From Chitinophagaceae bacterium (GTDB taxonomy: Bacteria > Bacteroidota > Bacteroidia > Chitinophagales > Chitinophagaceae), in assembly GCA_016786845.1 (NCBI GenBank), contig JAEUVB010000013.1:124001-188000 (forward strand): a stretch of 64,000 bases of DNA, read 5' to 3'. Position 1 is the stretch's first letter. Every line of letters begins with the position of its first letter. A model generated the notes under the pieces. That model did not search any database. It saw only the letters and a program-made list of their open reading frames with translations, and was not told where the DNA came from. Both the position numbers and the translations under genes were made by a program. Below are positions 33,166-41,390 of the stretch, piece by piece.

Positions 33166-35947
33166 AAATAATTCCATACTATTATTTATCCTGCTGTGCT
33201 TGTCACCGTTCGTATCAGATGGCAAAATATTGGATGAGAAGCTAAATATCCATATCCTATACACTGATCATCAGAATCACATATGGGCGGGAACAGATCA
33301 AGGATTGTATTTATGGCAAAAAGGTCAATTAGTCAAAATGAATACGGACGAAACATTGCAAATTCGTTCCATCTCGCGGCTGGGTGAATACCTTCTCATA
33401 GGCACGAAGCAAGGTGTTTTATACTCATTTTTCCTACAGGATAATTCTATAAAAAAACTGGTGGATCTGCATGTCGAAATTTCGGACCTTTTTATTTGTC
33501 AACCGGATAAAATCGCCATAGCCACTAAGGGTAAAGGAATATTCATGGTCTCCACACAAGCGATCATACATTTCAATTTATCAAACGGACTGAATGATAA
33601 TTTTATCTACCATTTGGTTTGCGATCGGCAACAAGTATTATGGTCCTGCAGCGATAATGGGATCAACCGGATCACAAACAATAACATTTTCTCCTTCCAA
33701 GGCAATGACCAACTTCCGGATCCGGTAACCTCGGCCATAGGGATTTCGGAAAATGAAATCTTTATAGGCACCCAACAAGGCGATTTAATTACTTACCATT
33801 TAAGCACCCATAATCTCAAAACGTATCCAAATATTACTCAAAAAAAAGCACAAATCAATGATATCCTGGTATTAGACCATACCGTATTTCTAGCCACCGA
33901 CTCCGGATTATTGCAACTGAGTAAATTAAATCCGGATGAAAAGTTATGGGAAAATGAAAAAGCGACTTATTCCATATCCGTTGATTTGGAAGCTAATATC
34001 TGGTATGGCGGAGATGAACTTCTGGGAATCAACAACGGAGAGCAATTGCAGATTATACCACGTCTGGGAAATCAGCCCTTGTCATTTGTACATACATTAA
34101 AAATTTTGGGTTCGGATCTTTGGTTCACACCCGACCAAGGATTAATCCGATATAACATAAAGACTAAAAAACTAGACCAAATAACATTAACGCCTGAATC
34201 GGAATTGATTGATATTACCGCACTCTATCGGGATCATGAAGGATTTGTTTGGGCGGGCACCTCCGGACGGGGATTGTATAGAATAGATACCTCATCATTT
34301 TCGGCTCAACAAATTTCCATCCATCCGTCAACCGGTTCATCCCATATCCTATCCATTTCTGGTACTGATCGCGAGTTGCAAGTATCCGGACTTGACGGCA
34401 TTTGGGTCGCTCCCATTCAGAACCATGAGTATCCATTTGAATCCCTGGAAGATCGTTATCATTTGAAAAAATTCTATGTATATCAAATTTGCCGCGATCG
34501 ATTGGGACAAACCTGGATGGCTACTGACGGTCAAGGTATTTTAAGAATTAATGACAATGGCGTAGAATCATTTTCCAAACAGAAAAACATTGAAACCAAA
34601 GTATTTTATTCCATATGTGAGGATGGAAAAGGTCAAATTTGGTTTAACGCAATGAATGATGGTGTTTATTGTAATATCCAAGATAGCTTGGTTCATTTAA
34701 ATGCTGAGAATGGTCTTCAATCCAATGACATCCTGTCCATTTCACCGTTGGGCAAATCCTATTTTTTGGCCGTGTCATCCAAAGGTATAGATTTGATACA
34801 TACCGCTGATTTTAACGTGGCTCATTACAATTTTGAAAATCTCGGTATTCTTAAATTACCGGAATTAAATTCAATTACGGTAAGCGAAGAAGAAATCGCA
34901 TACATAGGTACTAATCACGGGATCATTTCTTTACATCTCCCCTCCTATAAAAAGCAATTCAGCCCTTCCATTCAACTGGATGGATTATCGGCGATGAACG
35001 TTCCTAAAAATCCGAATCAAAATACATTTCCTTTTGACAGTAATTATTTGGAATTTAGATTTTCTTGTAATTCCTTCACGCCGGACATCATATATTATCG
35101 ATACCGATTAGAAGGACTAAATGATAAGTGGGTACAAACATCGAATCAGGAGGTGATCTTTCCACGCTTAGAACCGGGAAAGTATACCTTAACCTTACAA
35201 TCCGCAAACAACAGATCATTTAATCATCCATCATCATTTGATTATTCCTTTACCATCGCTTACCCATTTTGGCGCACCTGGTGGTTTATCGCTTGTATTT
35301 CACTAATTAGTTTCAGCATCATCTATTTCATATTCAGAATGAGGGTAAATCAAGCCGGCAAATGGCAACGACTGGAAAAAGAGAAAGCCATTGCGGAATT
35401 TGAAGCATTAAAAATTCAGGTAAATCCTCACTTTCTATTCAACAGTTTCAACACCTTAATTCATGTGATCGAAATGGATCAACAAAAAGCCATTGAGTAT
35501 ACCCAAAAATTGAGTGACTTTTATAGATCATTATTGTCTTATAAGGATAAAGATCTGGTACTGCTCCAGGAAGAAATGAACTTGTTGAAAAACTATCTTT
35601 TTCTCCAGAAAATGAGATTTGAGCATTGCCTGCAATTAGATATCCAAATCAGCGATGAAGTTGCACATACCTTTAGTATTCCTCCGCTGACCTTGCAATT
35701 ACTTGCAGAAAATGCCATTAAGCATAATGTCATCAATGCCGCCCATCCATTAACCATCTATATTTTCATACAAGATCAGTATATACATATTCGAAACAAT
35801 ATCAACATCAAACTAACCCAGGAGAAAGGCGAGCGCATCGGTCTTTTAAACATTAAAAACCGGTATGCATTAGTCACGGATAAAAAATTGTATATTGAGA
35901 ACGATCATGTAACTTTCACGGTCAAATTACCTTTATTAAACCACTAA
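33158..35947 (+). CDS. Two-component sensor: reg_prop beta-propeller + Y_Y_Y + LytS-type histidine kinase
   Basis: 929 residues. The start is a TTG at 33158 overlapping the YceI stop by 8 bp; the next ATG is inside the first propeller blade, and MNKNNSILLFILLCLS gives a signal peptide, so TTG is preferred. A periplasmic two-bladed propeller with repeats such as HIWAGTDQGLYLW and FVWAGTSGRGLYRID covers about residues 30-620. A Y_Y_Y domain (YYRYRLEGLNDKW) and a single membrane helix (WWFIACISLISFSIIYFIF) follow, then a His_kinase domain with the phospho-acceptor in NPHFLFN (His758) and an ATP-binding LAENAIKHN. The signal is unknown; the partner is the LytTR regulator three bases downstream. 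Confidence 0.92.
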   Translation: MNKNNSILLFILLCLSPFVSDGKILDEKLNIHILYTDHQNHIWAGTDQGLYLWQKGQLVKMNTDETLQIRSISRLGEYLLIGTKQGVLYSFFLQDNSIKKLVDLHVEISDLFICQPDKIAIATKGKGIFMVSTQAIIHFNLSNGLNDNFIYHLVCDRQQVLWSCSDNGINRITNNNIFSFQGNDQLPDPVTSAIGISENEIFIGTQQGDLITYHLSTHNLKTYPNITQKKAQINDILVLDHTVFLATDSGLLQLSKLNPDEKLWENEKATYSISVDLEANIWYGGDELLGINNGEQLQIIPRLGNQPLSFVHTLKILGSDLWFTPDQGLIRYNIKTKKLDQITLTPESELIDITALYRDHEGFVWAGTSGRGLYRIDTSSFSAQQISIHPSTGSSHILSISGTDRELQVSGLDGIWVAPIQNHEYPFESLEDRYHLKKFYVYQICRDRLGQTWMATDGQGILRINDNGVESFSKQKNIETKVFYSICEDGKGQIWFNAMNDGVYCNIQDSLVHLNAENGLQSNDILSISPLGKSYFLAVSSKGIDLIHTADFNVAHYNFENLGILKLPELNSITVSEEEIAYIGTNHGIISLHLPSYKKQFSPSIQLDGLSAMNVPKNPNQNTFPFDSNYLEFRFSCNSFTPDIIYYRYRLEGLNDKWVQTSNQEVIFPRLEPGKYTLTLQSANNRSFNHPSSFDYSFTIAYPFWRTWWFIACISLISFSIIYFIFRMRVNQAGKWQRLEKEKAIAEFEALKIQVNPHFLFNSFNTLIHVIEMDQQKAIEYTQKLSDFYRSLLSYKDKDLVLLQEEMNLLKNYLFLQKMRFEHCLQLDIQISDEVAHTFSIPPLTLQLLAENAIKHNVINAAHPLTIYIFIQDQYIHIRNNINIKLTQEKGERIGLLNIKNRYALVTDKKLYIENDHVTFTVKLPLLNH

Positions 35948-35949
35948 TC

Positions 35950-36702
35950 ATGAAAGTCGTCTTATTGGAAGATGAAACGCCCGCAGTGGAGCGATTAAAA
36001 AAAATGTTACTGGATATTGACCCCGGAATAGATATTCTATTTACCGGTGATTCTATTCATACCGCCTTGCAATGGTTTTCACATCATCCCCCACCCGATG
36101 TTCTGTTCATGGATATTCACTTATCCGATGGCAACAGCTTTGAAATTTTCAAGCACACTAAAATTGAATGTCCGGTAATTTTTGTGACCGCCTATGATGA
36201 ATATGTGCTCGATGCATTTAAAGTCAACAGTGTGGATTATTTACTCAAGCCGATTAAACAGGAAGAACTCAGCTTTGCGTTGCAAAAACTCAAAACGATA
36301 CACCTTAATGAACATCAGGAAAATCTTCAACACTTTTCATCAGGAATAAATCAAAAATACAAAGATCGATTTGTGATTAAGTTGGGCAACAAACTCATTA
36401 CCCTGCTCATTCAGGATATTGCGTACTTTTATTCAAAAGATAAAATGACATTTATAGGAACGAAAGACGGTAAAAACTACCCTATCGATCTTTCTCTTGA
36501 CAAAATAGAGCAAATGCTGAATCCTGAACAATTTTTCAGGGTGAATCGACAAATCATTGCAACCGAATCAGCTATTAAAGATGTACAAACTTCAATGAAA
36601 TCCCGAATCATTCTAACCCTCGATCCCCCATTGAATTTAGAAGCAAGTATTAGTAGCGAACGATCATCCATATTTAAAAAATGGCTGAAGAAAGAAAGAT
36701 GA
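35950..36702 (+). CDS. LytTR-family response regulator
   Basis: 250 residues. The receiver domain (residues 1-120) keeps the acidic pocket (LEDE), the phospho-acceptor in VLFMDIHL (Asp55), the Thr/Ala segment FVTAYDEYVL and the Lys in YLLKPI. A LytTR DNA-binding domain covers about residues 145-248 (FVIKLGNKLITLLIQDIAYF, EQFFRVNRQIIA). It follows the sensor kinase by three bases, so the pair is co-transcribed. Target sites should be imperfect direct repeats near controlled promoters; I could not define them here. The downstream cytochrome/OB/DUF5777 genes are natural candidates for control. Confidence 0.94.
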   Translation: MKVVLLEDETPAVERLKKMLLDIDPGIDILFTGDSIHTALQWFSHHPPPDVLFMDIHLSDGNSFEIFKHTKIECPVIFVTAYDEYVLDAFKVNSVDYLLKPIKQEELSFALQKLKTIHLNEHQENLQHFSSGINQKYKDRFVIKLGNKLITLLIQDIAYFYSKDKMTFIGTKDGKNYPIDLSLDKIEQMLNPEQFFRVNRQIIATESAIKDVQTSMKSRIILTLDPPLNLEASISSERSSIFKKWLKKER

Positions 36703-36795
36703 ACTCTGAGATAAATAATCCCATTTCATCAGAAAACATTCGAAAATAATTACAGAAAATCTAACCTTTATCTCTTCAAAACACTACAACCTTTA

Positions 36796-37179
36796 ATGAC
36801 TGCCGAAAAAAAACAATTGACAGATTCAAAGCTACTTAACTCTTCAATTTTCTTATGCTCTTTTATCATGATCTCCCTTTGCTGGAGTAGTTGTCAGTAT
36901 GCCAATATTCAATCGATAACGAATACTTGTGATACCTCATCCGTTCAGTTTAATAAGACCATCCAACCCATGATGAACAATCATTGCAATAGTTGCCATG
37001 GGGGCGTTTCACCTTCAGGAGGTATATCCCTAGAAGGATACAACCATGTATTTACTTACGGCCCAGCAGCTTTACATGCCATGGAAACAGGTAGTATGCC
37101 GCAAGGGGCACCTAAAATAGATGCATGTTCAATTGCCCTGTTTAAATCTTGGTTGGATGCAGGTGCACCTAATAATTAA
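36796..37179 (+). CDS. Lipoprotein monoheme cytochrome c
   Basis: 127 residues. An N-terminal hydrophobic segment ends with the box WSSC, so the protein is probably lipid-anchored. The mature part has one heme-binding CNSCHGG (Cys64, Cys67, His68) and a likely sixth ligand Met101 in SMPQGAP, in the compact layout of small planctomycete-type c cytochromes. Four further Cys (CQYAN, CDTSS, DACS) lie outside the heme motif. It is between the LytTR regulator (93 bp) and an OB-fold gene (11 bp), in line with electron transfer or redox sensing in the envelope. Donor and acceptor unknown. Confidence 0.87.
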   Translation: MTAEKKQLTDSKLLNSSIFLCSFIMISLCWSSCQYANIQSITNTCDTSSVQFNKTIQPMMNNHCNSCHGGVSPSGGISLEGYNHVFTYGPAALHAMETGSMPQGAPKIDACSIALFKSWLDAGAPNN

Positions 37180-37190
37180 AAAAATAAATC

Positions 37191-37631
37191 ATGTCAAAAA
37201 AACTCATCATCATCTTAATACTGACAGCCGCTGTGTTGATCTCAGCCTTCTTTTTATGGAATTGGGTCAACCAAGCGAGTACTGATTTTGCCGATCAAAA
37301 AGCTGAAAAACGATATCATTGTACTCAACTTCTAACACAAATAAGTCAGGATACCGCGTCCTTCAATCAACTCAAACAGAAGTTAGTAGCCGTTGAAGGT
37401 CATATTAAAAAAATCACCCGTGAGGATTCATCCCTAACGATTGAAATGGGTGATACGAACGCTATGTCGAGCATCATTTTCCAAATTGACAAACGCCATC
37501 TGAGTAGCTTTCAATCATGTAAAGAAGGTGATTCAACTTGTATCAAGGGTATTGTAACGGCCTTTACACAAGATCTGGAATTAGGACTAGGCAATACCTT
37601 GGAAATGAATTTTTGCAGTTTAGAAAAATAA
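37191..37631 (+). CDS. Membrane-anchored OB-fold protein (tRNA_anti-like family)
   Basis: 146 residues. One N-terminal helix (IIIILILTAAVLISAFFLW) is followed by a helical stretch and a small beta-barrel: KLVAVEGHIKKITREDSSLTIEMG, IIFQIDKR and CIKGIVTAFTQD, the order seen in tRNA_anti-like/OB-fold domains (PF12869). Despite the family name there is no reason to expect tRNA binding; the anchor puts the domain in the periplasm. It starts 11 bp after the cytochrome gene and is almost certainly co-transcribed. A pair of Cys (near residues 119 and 126) sits in the barrel. Confidence 0.78.
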   Translation: MSKKLIIILILTAAVLISAFFLWNWVNQASTDFADQKAEKRYHCTQLLTQISQDTASFNQLKQKLVAVEGHIKKITREDSSLTIEMGDTNAMSSIIFQIDKRHLSSFQSCKEGDSTCIKGIVTAFTQDLELGLGNTLEMNFCSLEK

Positions 37632-37718
37632 ATGAACAGGACGAATGAACCCTATTCTTTTCCTCCACCAAATGCAACTAAGTACAGTATTTTTAATACC
37701 GTCGTGGATGAAATCTAA
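37632..37718 (+). CDS. Possible 28-residue micro-ORF directly after the OB-fold gene
   Basis: An ATG immediately follows the TAA of the OB-fold gene and opens 28 codons (MNRTNEPYSF...TVVDEI) before a stop. Tight coupling is suggestive, but length and lack of hydrophobic or structural features make chance likely. It is also possible that this stretch is a remnant. Confidence 0.2.
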   Translation: MNRTNEPYSFPPPNATKYSIFNTVVDEI

Positions 37719-37768
37719 AAACACGGATAGCCTATCCATCGAGATCATTCTACCTTAAGCCAATAACA

Positions 37769-38719
37769 ATGAATATGAAGATTGAACTTTTTTTTATTCC
37801 CCTTCTCGTAGCATTAAACTTAAATGCAAACTGCCAAACAGATAGCAACCAAATCAGAAGCATTCTTGAAAATAGCAACCAAAGAGTGGATGAGTTGGAA
37901 AGTTTAATTGACTCAGACCCAGTTTCGAAGAAAGAATTTGCTAAGAATGCATTTAAATCGTCCCGCGTGATAAACGGACATTCGATGGAATTGATCGGCA
38001 AAGGAGTTCTTGATTTCCGGATACTTCATCGATTCGGCATGATCAAAAGTGGTTATCGCGAATTATTCGGATTTGATCAGGCTTCTATGCGCTTCGGATT
38101 TGATTATGGGATCAGTAAAAATCTGAGTATCGGTATCGGACGCAGTACCTTCAACAAAGAAGTGGACGGATTTGTGAAATATCGATTGGCACATCAACAT
38201 AAAGGACAAAAGGCCATGCCGGTTTCACTGATATGGATATCGGGAATGACTCTGATGACCGCAAAATTCAACGATGCACGACTTGAAACTTTCTCAAATC
38301 GTTTAGGATATTACCACCAGTTCATCGCCGGCCGCAAATTCAATAATTCATTTACCCTTCAGTTGTCGCCCACCTTTGTCCATCGCAACCTCGTGAATAC
38401 CAAAAAGGACTTCAATGATATGCTGGCCCTGGGTATCGGCACCCGAGTGAAACTCACCAACCGTACGGCTTTTATTATCGATGCCTTCCCTGTACTGTAT
38501 GGTAATCATCAAGGCGTCAATAAACTCCCGCTATCTGTCGGATTTGATATAGAAACTGGCGGTCATGTATTTCAATTGCATGTGAGTAATACCCGGGGTA
38601 TGAATGAAAAGGCCTTCATTTCTGAGACCCTGCAGGATTGGACCAAAGGCGAAATACAAATCGGATTTAACTTGTCGAGAGTATTCACCGTGATTCGCAA
38701 TACGGAAAGCAGCTGGTAG
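37769..38719 (+). CDS. DUF5777-family beta-barrel protein
   Basis: 316 residues with a signal peptide (MNMKIELFFIPLLVALNLNANCQ). The body alternates long amphipathic strands: NGHSMELIGKGVLDFRILHRFG, MRFGFDYGISKNLSIGIG, TLQLSPTFVHRN, with the LELIGKG and HRFG blocks I associate with DUF5777 (PF19089), and ends in strands typical of an outer-membrane barrel. It closes the YceI - sensor - cytochrome - OB run. A redox or lipid role with YceI and cytochrome c is inference from conserved neighbourhood, not from sequence. Confidence 0.8.
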   Translation: MNMKIELFFIPLLVALNLNANCQTDSNQIRSILENSNQRVDELESLIDSDPVSKKEFAKNAFKSSRVINGHSMELIGKGVLDFRILHRFGMIKSGYRELFGFDQASMRFGFDYGISKNLSIGIGRSTFNKEVDGFVKYRLAHQHKGQKAMPVSLIWISGMTLMTAKFNDARLETFSNRLGYYHQFIAGRKFNNSFTLQLSPTFVHRNLVNTKKDFNDMLALGIGTRVKLTNRTAFIIDAFPVLYGNHQGVNKLPLSVGFDIETGGHVFQLHVSNTRGMNEKAFISETLQDWTKGEIQIGFNLSRVFTVIRNTESSW

Positions 38720-38822
38720 TTTTTTCATCGATGTAAATAAGATGTATATCCCATTATTGGATTTCTCTGTATTAATTAATCATTAAATTTTACTACCTTG
38801 CTCCCACATTAAATTAATTTCC

Positions 38823-39206
38823 ATGGTCAAATACTTTTATCTTTTGCTCATCACGATAGTTTTCATTTCGTGCAAAAAAGAGGCCGGCTTTGGTGGACAG
38901 GGCTCCATCAAAGGGAAAGTATATGCTTATGATTATAGCCCATCCGGCACTTTGAACAGTCAGGCATATGTTGGTGGCGTCAATGTATATATTGCGGTTA
39001 CCGGAAGTGGCAATATCCTCAAACAAGTAGATAGTGATTATCAGGGCAACTACACTTTTGAAGAACTCCGTGAAGGCAAATATACCCTTTGGGTTTATTC
39101 CGATTGCGACAGCTGTACCGACAATAAAACTCCGGTCGTACAAACAATAGATCTTTCCGGCAATAAAGACGAGAAAGTACTCCCTGATTTTAAAATCAAC
39201 CTCTAG
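38823..39206 (+). CDS. Small lipoprotein with a carboxypeptidase-regulatory-like domain
   Basis: 127 residues; signal peptide with the box FISC, then KKEAGFGGQG. GSIKGKVYAYDYSPSGTLNS, VNVYIAVTGSGNIL, GNYTFEELREGKYTLWVYS form a CarboxypepD_reg/SdrD-B-like beta-sandwich. A Cys pair in SDCDSCTDN could be a disulfide or metal site. It lies 4 bp upstream of the VTC gene and is likely part of that operon. Its resemblance to the lipoprotein at 8141 is in fold only. Confidence 0.8.
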   Translation: MVKYFYLLLITIVFISCKKEAGFGGQGSIKGKVYAYDYSPSGTLNSQAYVGGVNVYIAVTGSGNILKQVDSDYQGNYTFEELREGKYTLWVYSDCDSCTDNKTPVVQTIDLSGNKDEKVLPDFKINL

Positions 39207-39210
39207 TTCA

Positions 39211-39975
39211 ATGCAGGAGATCATTGATTGTATCAACACCTTTGAGCCGGTAACGCTCCAGCAACTTGACAGTGTGAAGTTGCAGAACCGTATTGATGCA
39301 AAATATATGCTCACGAAAAAGCAATTGGTGACTGTTCTCCAAGGGATTCGTGAAAGTCAATATGTACTGGAGATAGATCATACCCGCATCTTTAATTATA
39401 AGACAATTTATTACGATACACCCGACTTTCAATTTTACAAAGATCATCACAACGGGTGCATCAATCGTGTAAAGGTTCGTTGTCGCGAGTATGTAGAAAG
39501 CCATCTTTGTTTCTATGAAATCAAACGTAAGCTTTTTGGGACCCGCACAGATAAACAAAGAAAGGTAATCCCTGAATTACCTGATCTTATCCCACCCGGC
39601 GATTACGATCTGATTCAATATAAACGACTCGCCGGAAAACCAATAGAAAAAAAACTAACTAACCAATTTAAACGAATTACCCTAACCAATAAAAATTTTA
39701 CAGAACGAATTACGATAGATTTGGGCATTCAATTTGACAATGGCAAAGAAACCTACAGCCTTCCCGAAATCGTGGTGATTGAAGTGAAACAAGGTAAGGC
39801 GGATGTTTTCAGCAATACCATACAGGTGTTGAAGAAAAACCGCATTTATCCTAGTAGTTTCAGCAAATACGCTATTGGTGTATCCATCTTAGAAAAAGAA
39901 CTCAAACACAATTACTTTAAACCTATACTTTTAAAAATCAATAAACTTCAATCCGCTGCACATGCAAACATCTGA
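39211..39975 (+). CDS. VTC-domain protein (polyphosphate polymerase-like)
   Basis: 254 residues, no signal peptide. Family features: VKLQNRIDAKYMLTKKQL (basic first strand), NYKTIYYDTPDFQFYKDHHNG, NRVKVRCREYVES, CFYEIKRKL, and the later EIVVIEVKQGKAD with an acidic metal-binding residue, all as in the VTC/CYTH tunnel fold (PF09359). In yeast Vtc4 this domain makes polyphosphate from ATP. In bacteria the VTC-only proteins usually sit with DUF4956 genes, as here (14-bp overlap with the next gene). Activity is inferred, not shown. Confidence 0.92.
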   Translation: MQEIIDCINTFEPVTLQQLDSVKLQNRIDAKYMLTKKQLVTVLQGIRESQYVLEIDHTRIFNYKTIYYDTPDFQFYKDHHNGCINRVKVRCREYVESHLCFYEIKRKLFGTRTDKQRKVIPELPDLIPPGDYDLIQYKRLAGKPIEKKLTNQFKRITLTNKNFTERITIDLGIQFDNGKETYSLPEIVVIEVKQGKADVFSNTIQVLKKNRIYPSSFSKYAIGVSILEKELKHNYFKPILLKINKLQSAAHANI

Positions 39976-40675
39976 ACAAATAATTAAAGCATTAAAAGAC
40001 TCTATTGATGCCGTAAAGTCTATGAACCTGGATAGTATGGTGGACCAGGGAGGCGCATCAAGTGCTACTGAGTATATTGAATTGCTTTCTCGCTTTGGCA
40101 TCAACGTGATCGCAACATTTATCTTGGTGAGAGTGATTTACTACTCAACCCATAAAAACAAAGACTTTCTGTTTACCTTCTTCCTGTTTAATTTGCTGAA
40201 CTTTTTAATCTGCGTATTATTAAGTACCACCAAAATTAAAATAGGATTTGCCTTCGGTCTCTTCGCCATTTTCTCCATCATGCGCTATCGGACGGTAACA
40301 GTTCCTATTAAAGAAATGGGCTACTTTTTTATATGCGTTTCCTTAGGTATCATCAATGCCTTGGCCTCCGTAGAAGACAACTATGTCGTACTCATTTTAT
40401 GTAACGTATTCATTCTCGGCCTTACCTTGGTATTGGATAAATTTATCAGCCTTACTCATGAAAACGTCAAAGAAATTACATACGAACGCATCGACCTGAT
40501 ACACCCTAACCGAAGGGAAGAAATGACAGCGGACCTGATATCCCGAACCGGACTTCCCATTCATCGGATCGAAATCAAGAATATCAATTTTTTAAGGGAT
40601 GTGGCTTATGTCAATGTATTCTATTATGCGAAAGAAAATGAAAACCGTCAAGGTATCACCGGTGACGATGATTAA
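39962..40675 (+). CDS. DUF4956 membrane protein
   Basis: 237 residues with four to five hydrophobic segments between about residues 38 and 165 and a cytoplasmic C-terminal domain (ITYERIDLIHPNRREEMTADL, RIEIKNINFLRDVAYVNVFYY). The blocks GFAFGLFAIFSIMRYRTVTVPIKEM and the end domain match DUF4956 (PF16316). It overlaps the VTC gene by 14 bp, which is the usual pairing, suggesting that the membrane protein anchors or channels the VTC product. Function otherwise unknown. Confidence 0.9.
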   Translation: MQTSEQIIKALKDSIDAVKSMNLDSMVDQGGASSATEYIELLSRFGINVIATFILVRVIYYSTHKNKDFLFTFFLFNLLNFLICVLLSTTKIKIGFAFGLFAIFSIMRYRTVTVPIKEMGYFFICVSLGIINALASVEDNYVVLILCNVFILGLTLVLDKFISLTHENVKEITYERIDLIHPNRREEMTADLISRTGLPIHRIEIKNINFLRDVAYVNVFYYAKENENRQGITGDDD

Positions 40676-40676
40676 T

Positions 40677-41390
40677 ATGGTAAATCGTAACTTTCAACTG
40701 AAATTCTTTTCCCTGCTGCTTGTCTGCGGATTGTTGCCCGACTTTAGCATGGCACAACTCGATGATACTCAGCTTCGTCAACAAATTGGTGTCAATTGGT
40801 CACCTACAAAAAAGATTGATCTAAATGCCTCCTATCGACTGGATTATAAGTTTGATATGCGTGCTTTTCGTCGCAGTAATTTCTCCATTGCCGCGGATTA
40901 TGAAATAACCAAGTGGTTATCCGCCGGTATTGGCTATCGTTTTGCAACTTCCCCATCTACGGATTTCCATCGATTCAAAATTTTCGCATCCGCCAAAAAG
41001 GATTTGACTAAAAAACTGACACTCAGCTTCAGGTCTATGGTACAGCACGATGTGAAATATCTAAATAGTGAATACCTGAACAGCTACAAGCCGACCTATG
41101 TCTACCGCAATAAATTAGGTCTGAAATATGCCCTCAAGAAAAAAATTGACCTCTTTGCCTATTCAGATCTCTTTGCACAAACCAAGAATCATACCACGGG
41201 ACTTTATCGTCTGCGGTCCGGACTGGGAGCCGAATACACCTACAAAAAAAGAAATCATCTCGCCCTATCCTGGTTTTATCAAAATGAATTCCGGATTAAA
41301 TCACCTCAGAATATTCAGGTTTTCAATATTGAATTTACCTTTGACCTTCAGAAAAAAACCGCAAAGGGTAAAAAAGATAAATCCAAATAA
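40677..41390 (+). CDS. DUF2490-family outer-membrane barrel
   Basis: About 237 residues from the ATG at 40677 (MVNRNFQLKFFSLLLVCGLLPDFSMAQ), which gives a signal peptide; an ATG nine bases earlier is also possible. The body has strands of the DUF2490 type: IGVNWSPTKKIDLNASYRLDYKF, WLSAGIGYRF, LTLSFRSMVQHDV, LFAYSDLFAQT, with the last strand FNIEFTFDLQ. It follows DUF4956 with a 1-bp gap and ends one codon before the TTG of the heptose kinase gene. It probably forms an outer-membrane channel for this operon. Family call moderate. Confidence 0.8.
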   Translation: MVNRNFQLKFFSLLLVCGLLPDFSMAQLDDTQLRQQIGVNWSPTKKIDLNASYRLDYKFDMRAFRRSNFSIAADYEITKWLSAGIGYRFATSPSTDFHRFKIFASAKKDLTKKLTLSFRSMVQHDVKYLNSEYLNSYKPTYVYRNKLGLKYALKKKIDLFAYSDLFAQTKNHTTGLYRLRSGLGAEYTYKKRNHLALSWFYQNEFRIKSPQNIQVFNIEFTFDLQKKTAKGKKDKSK

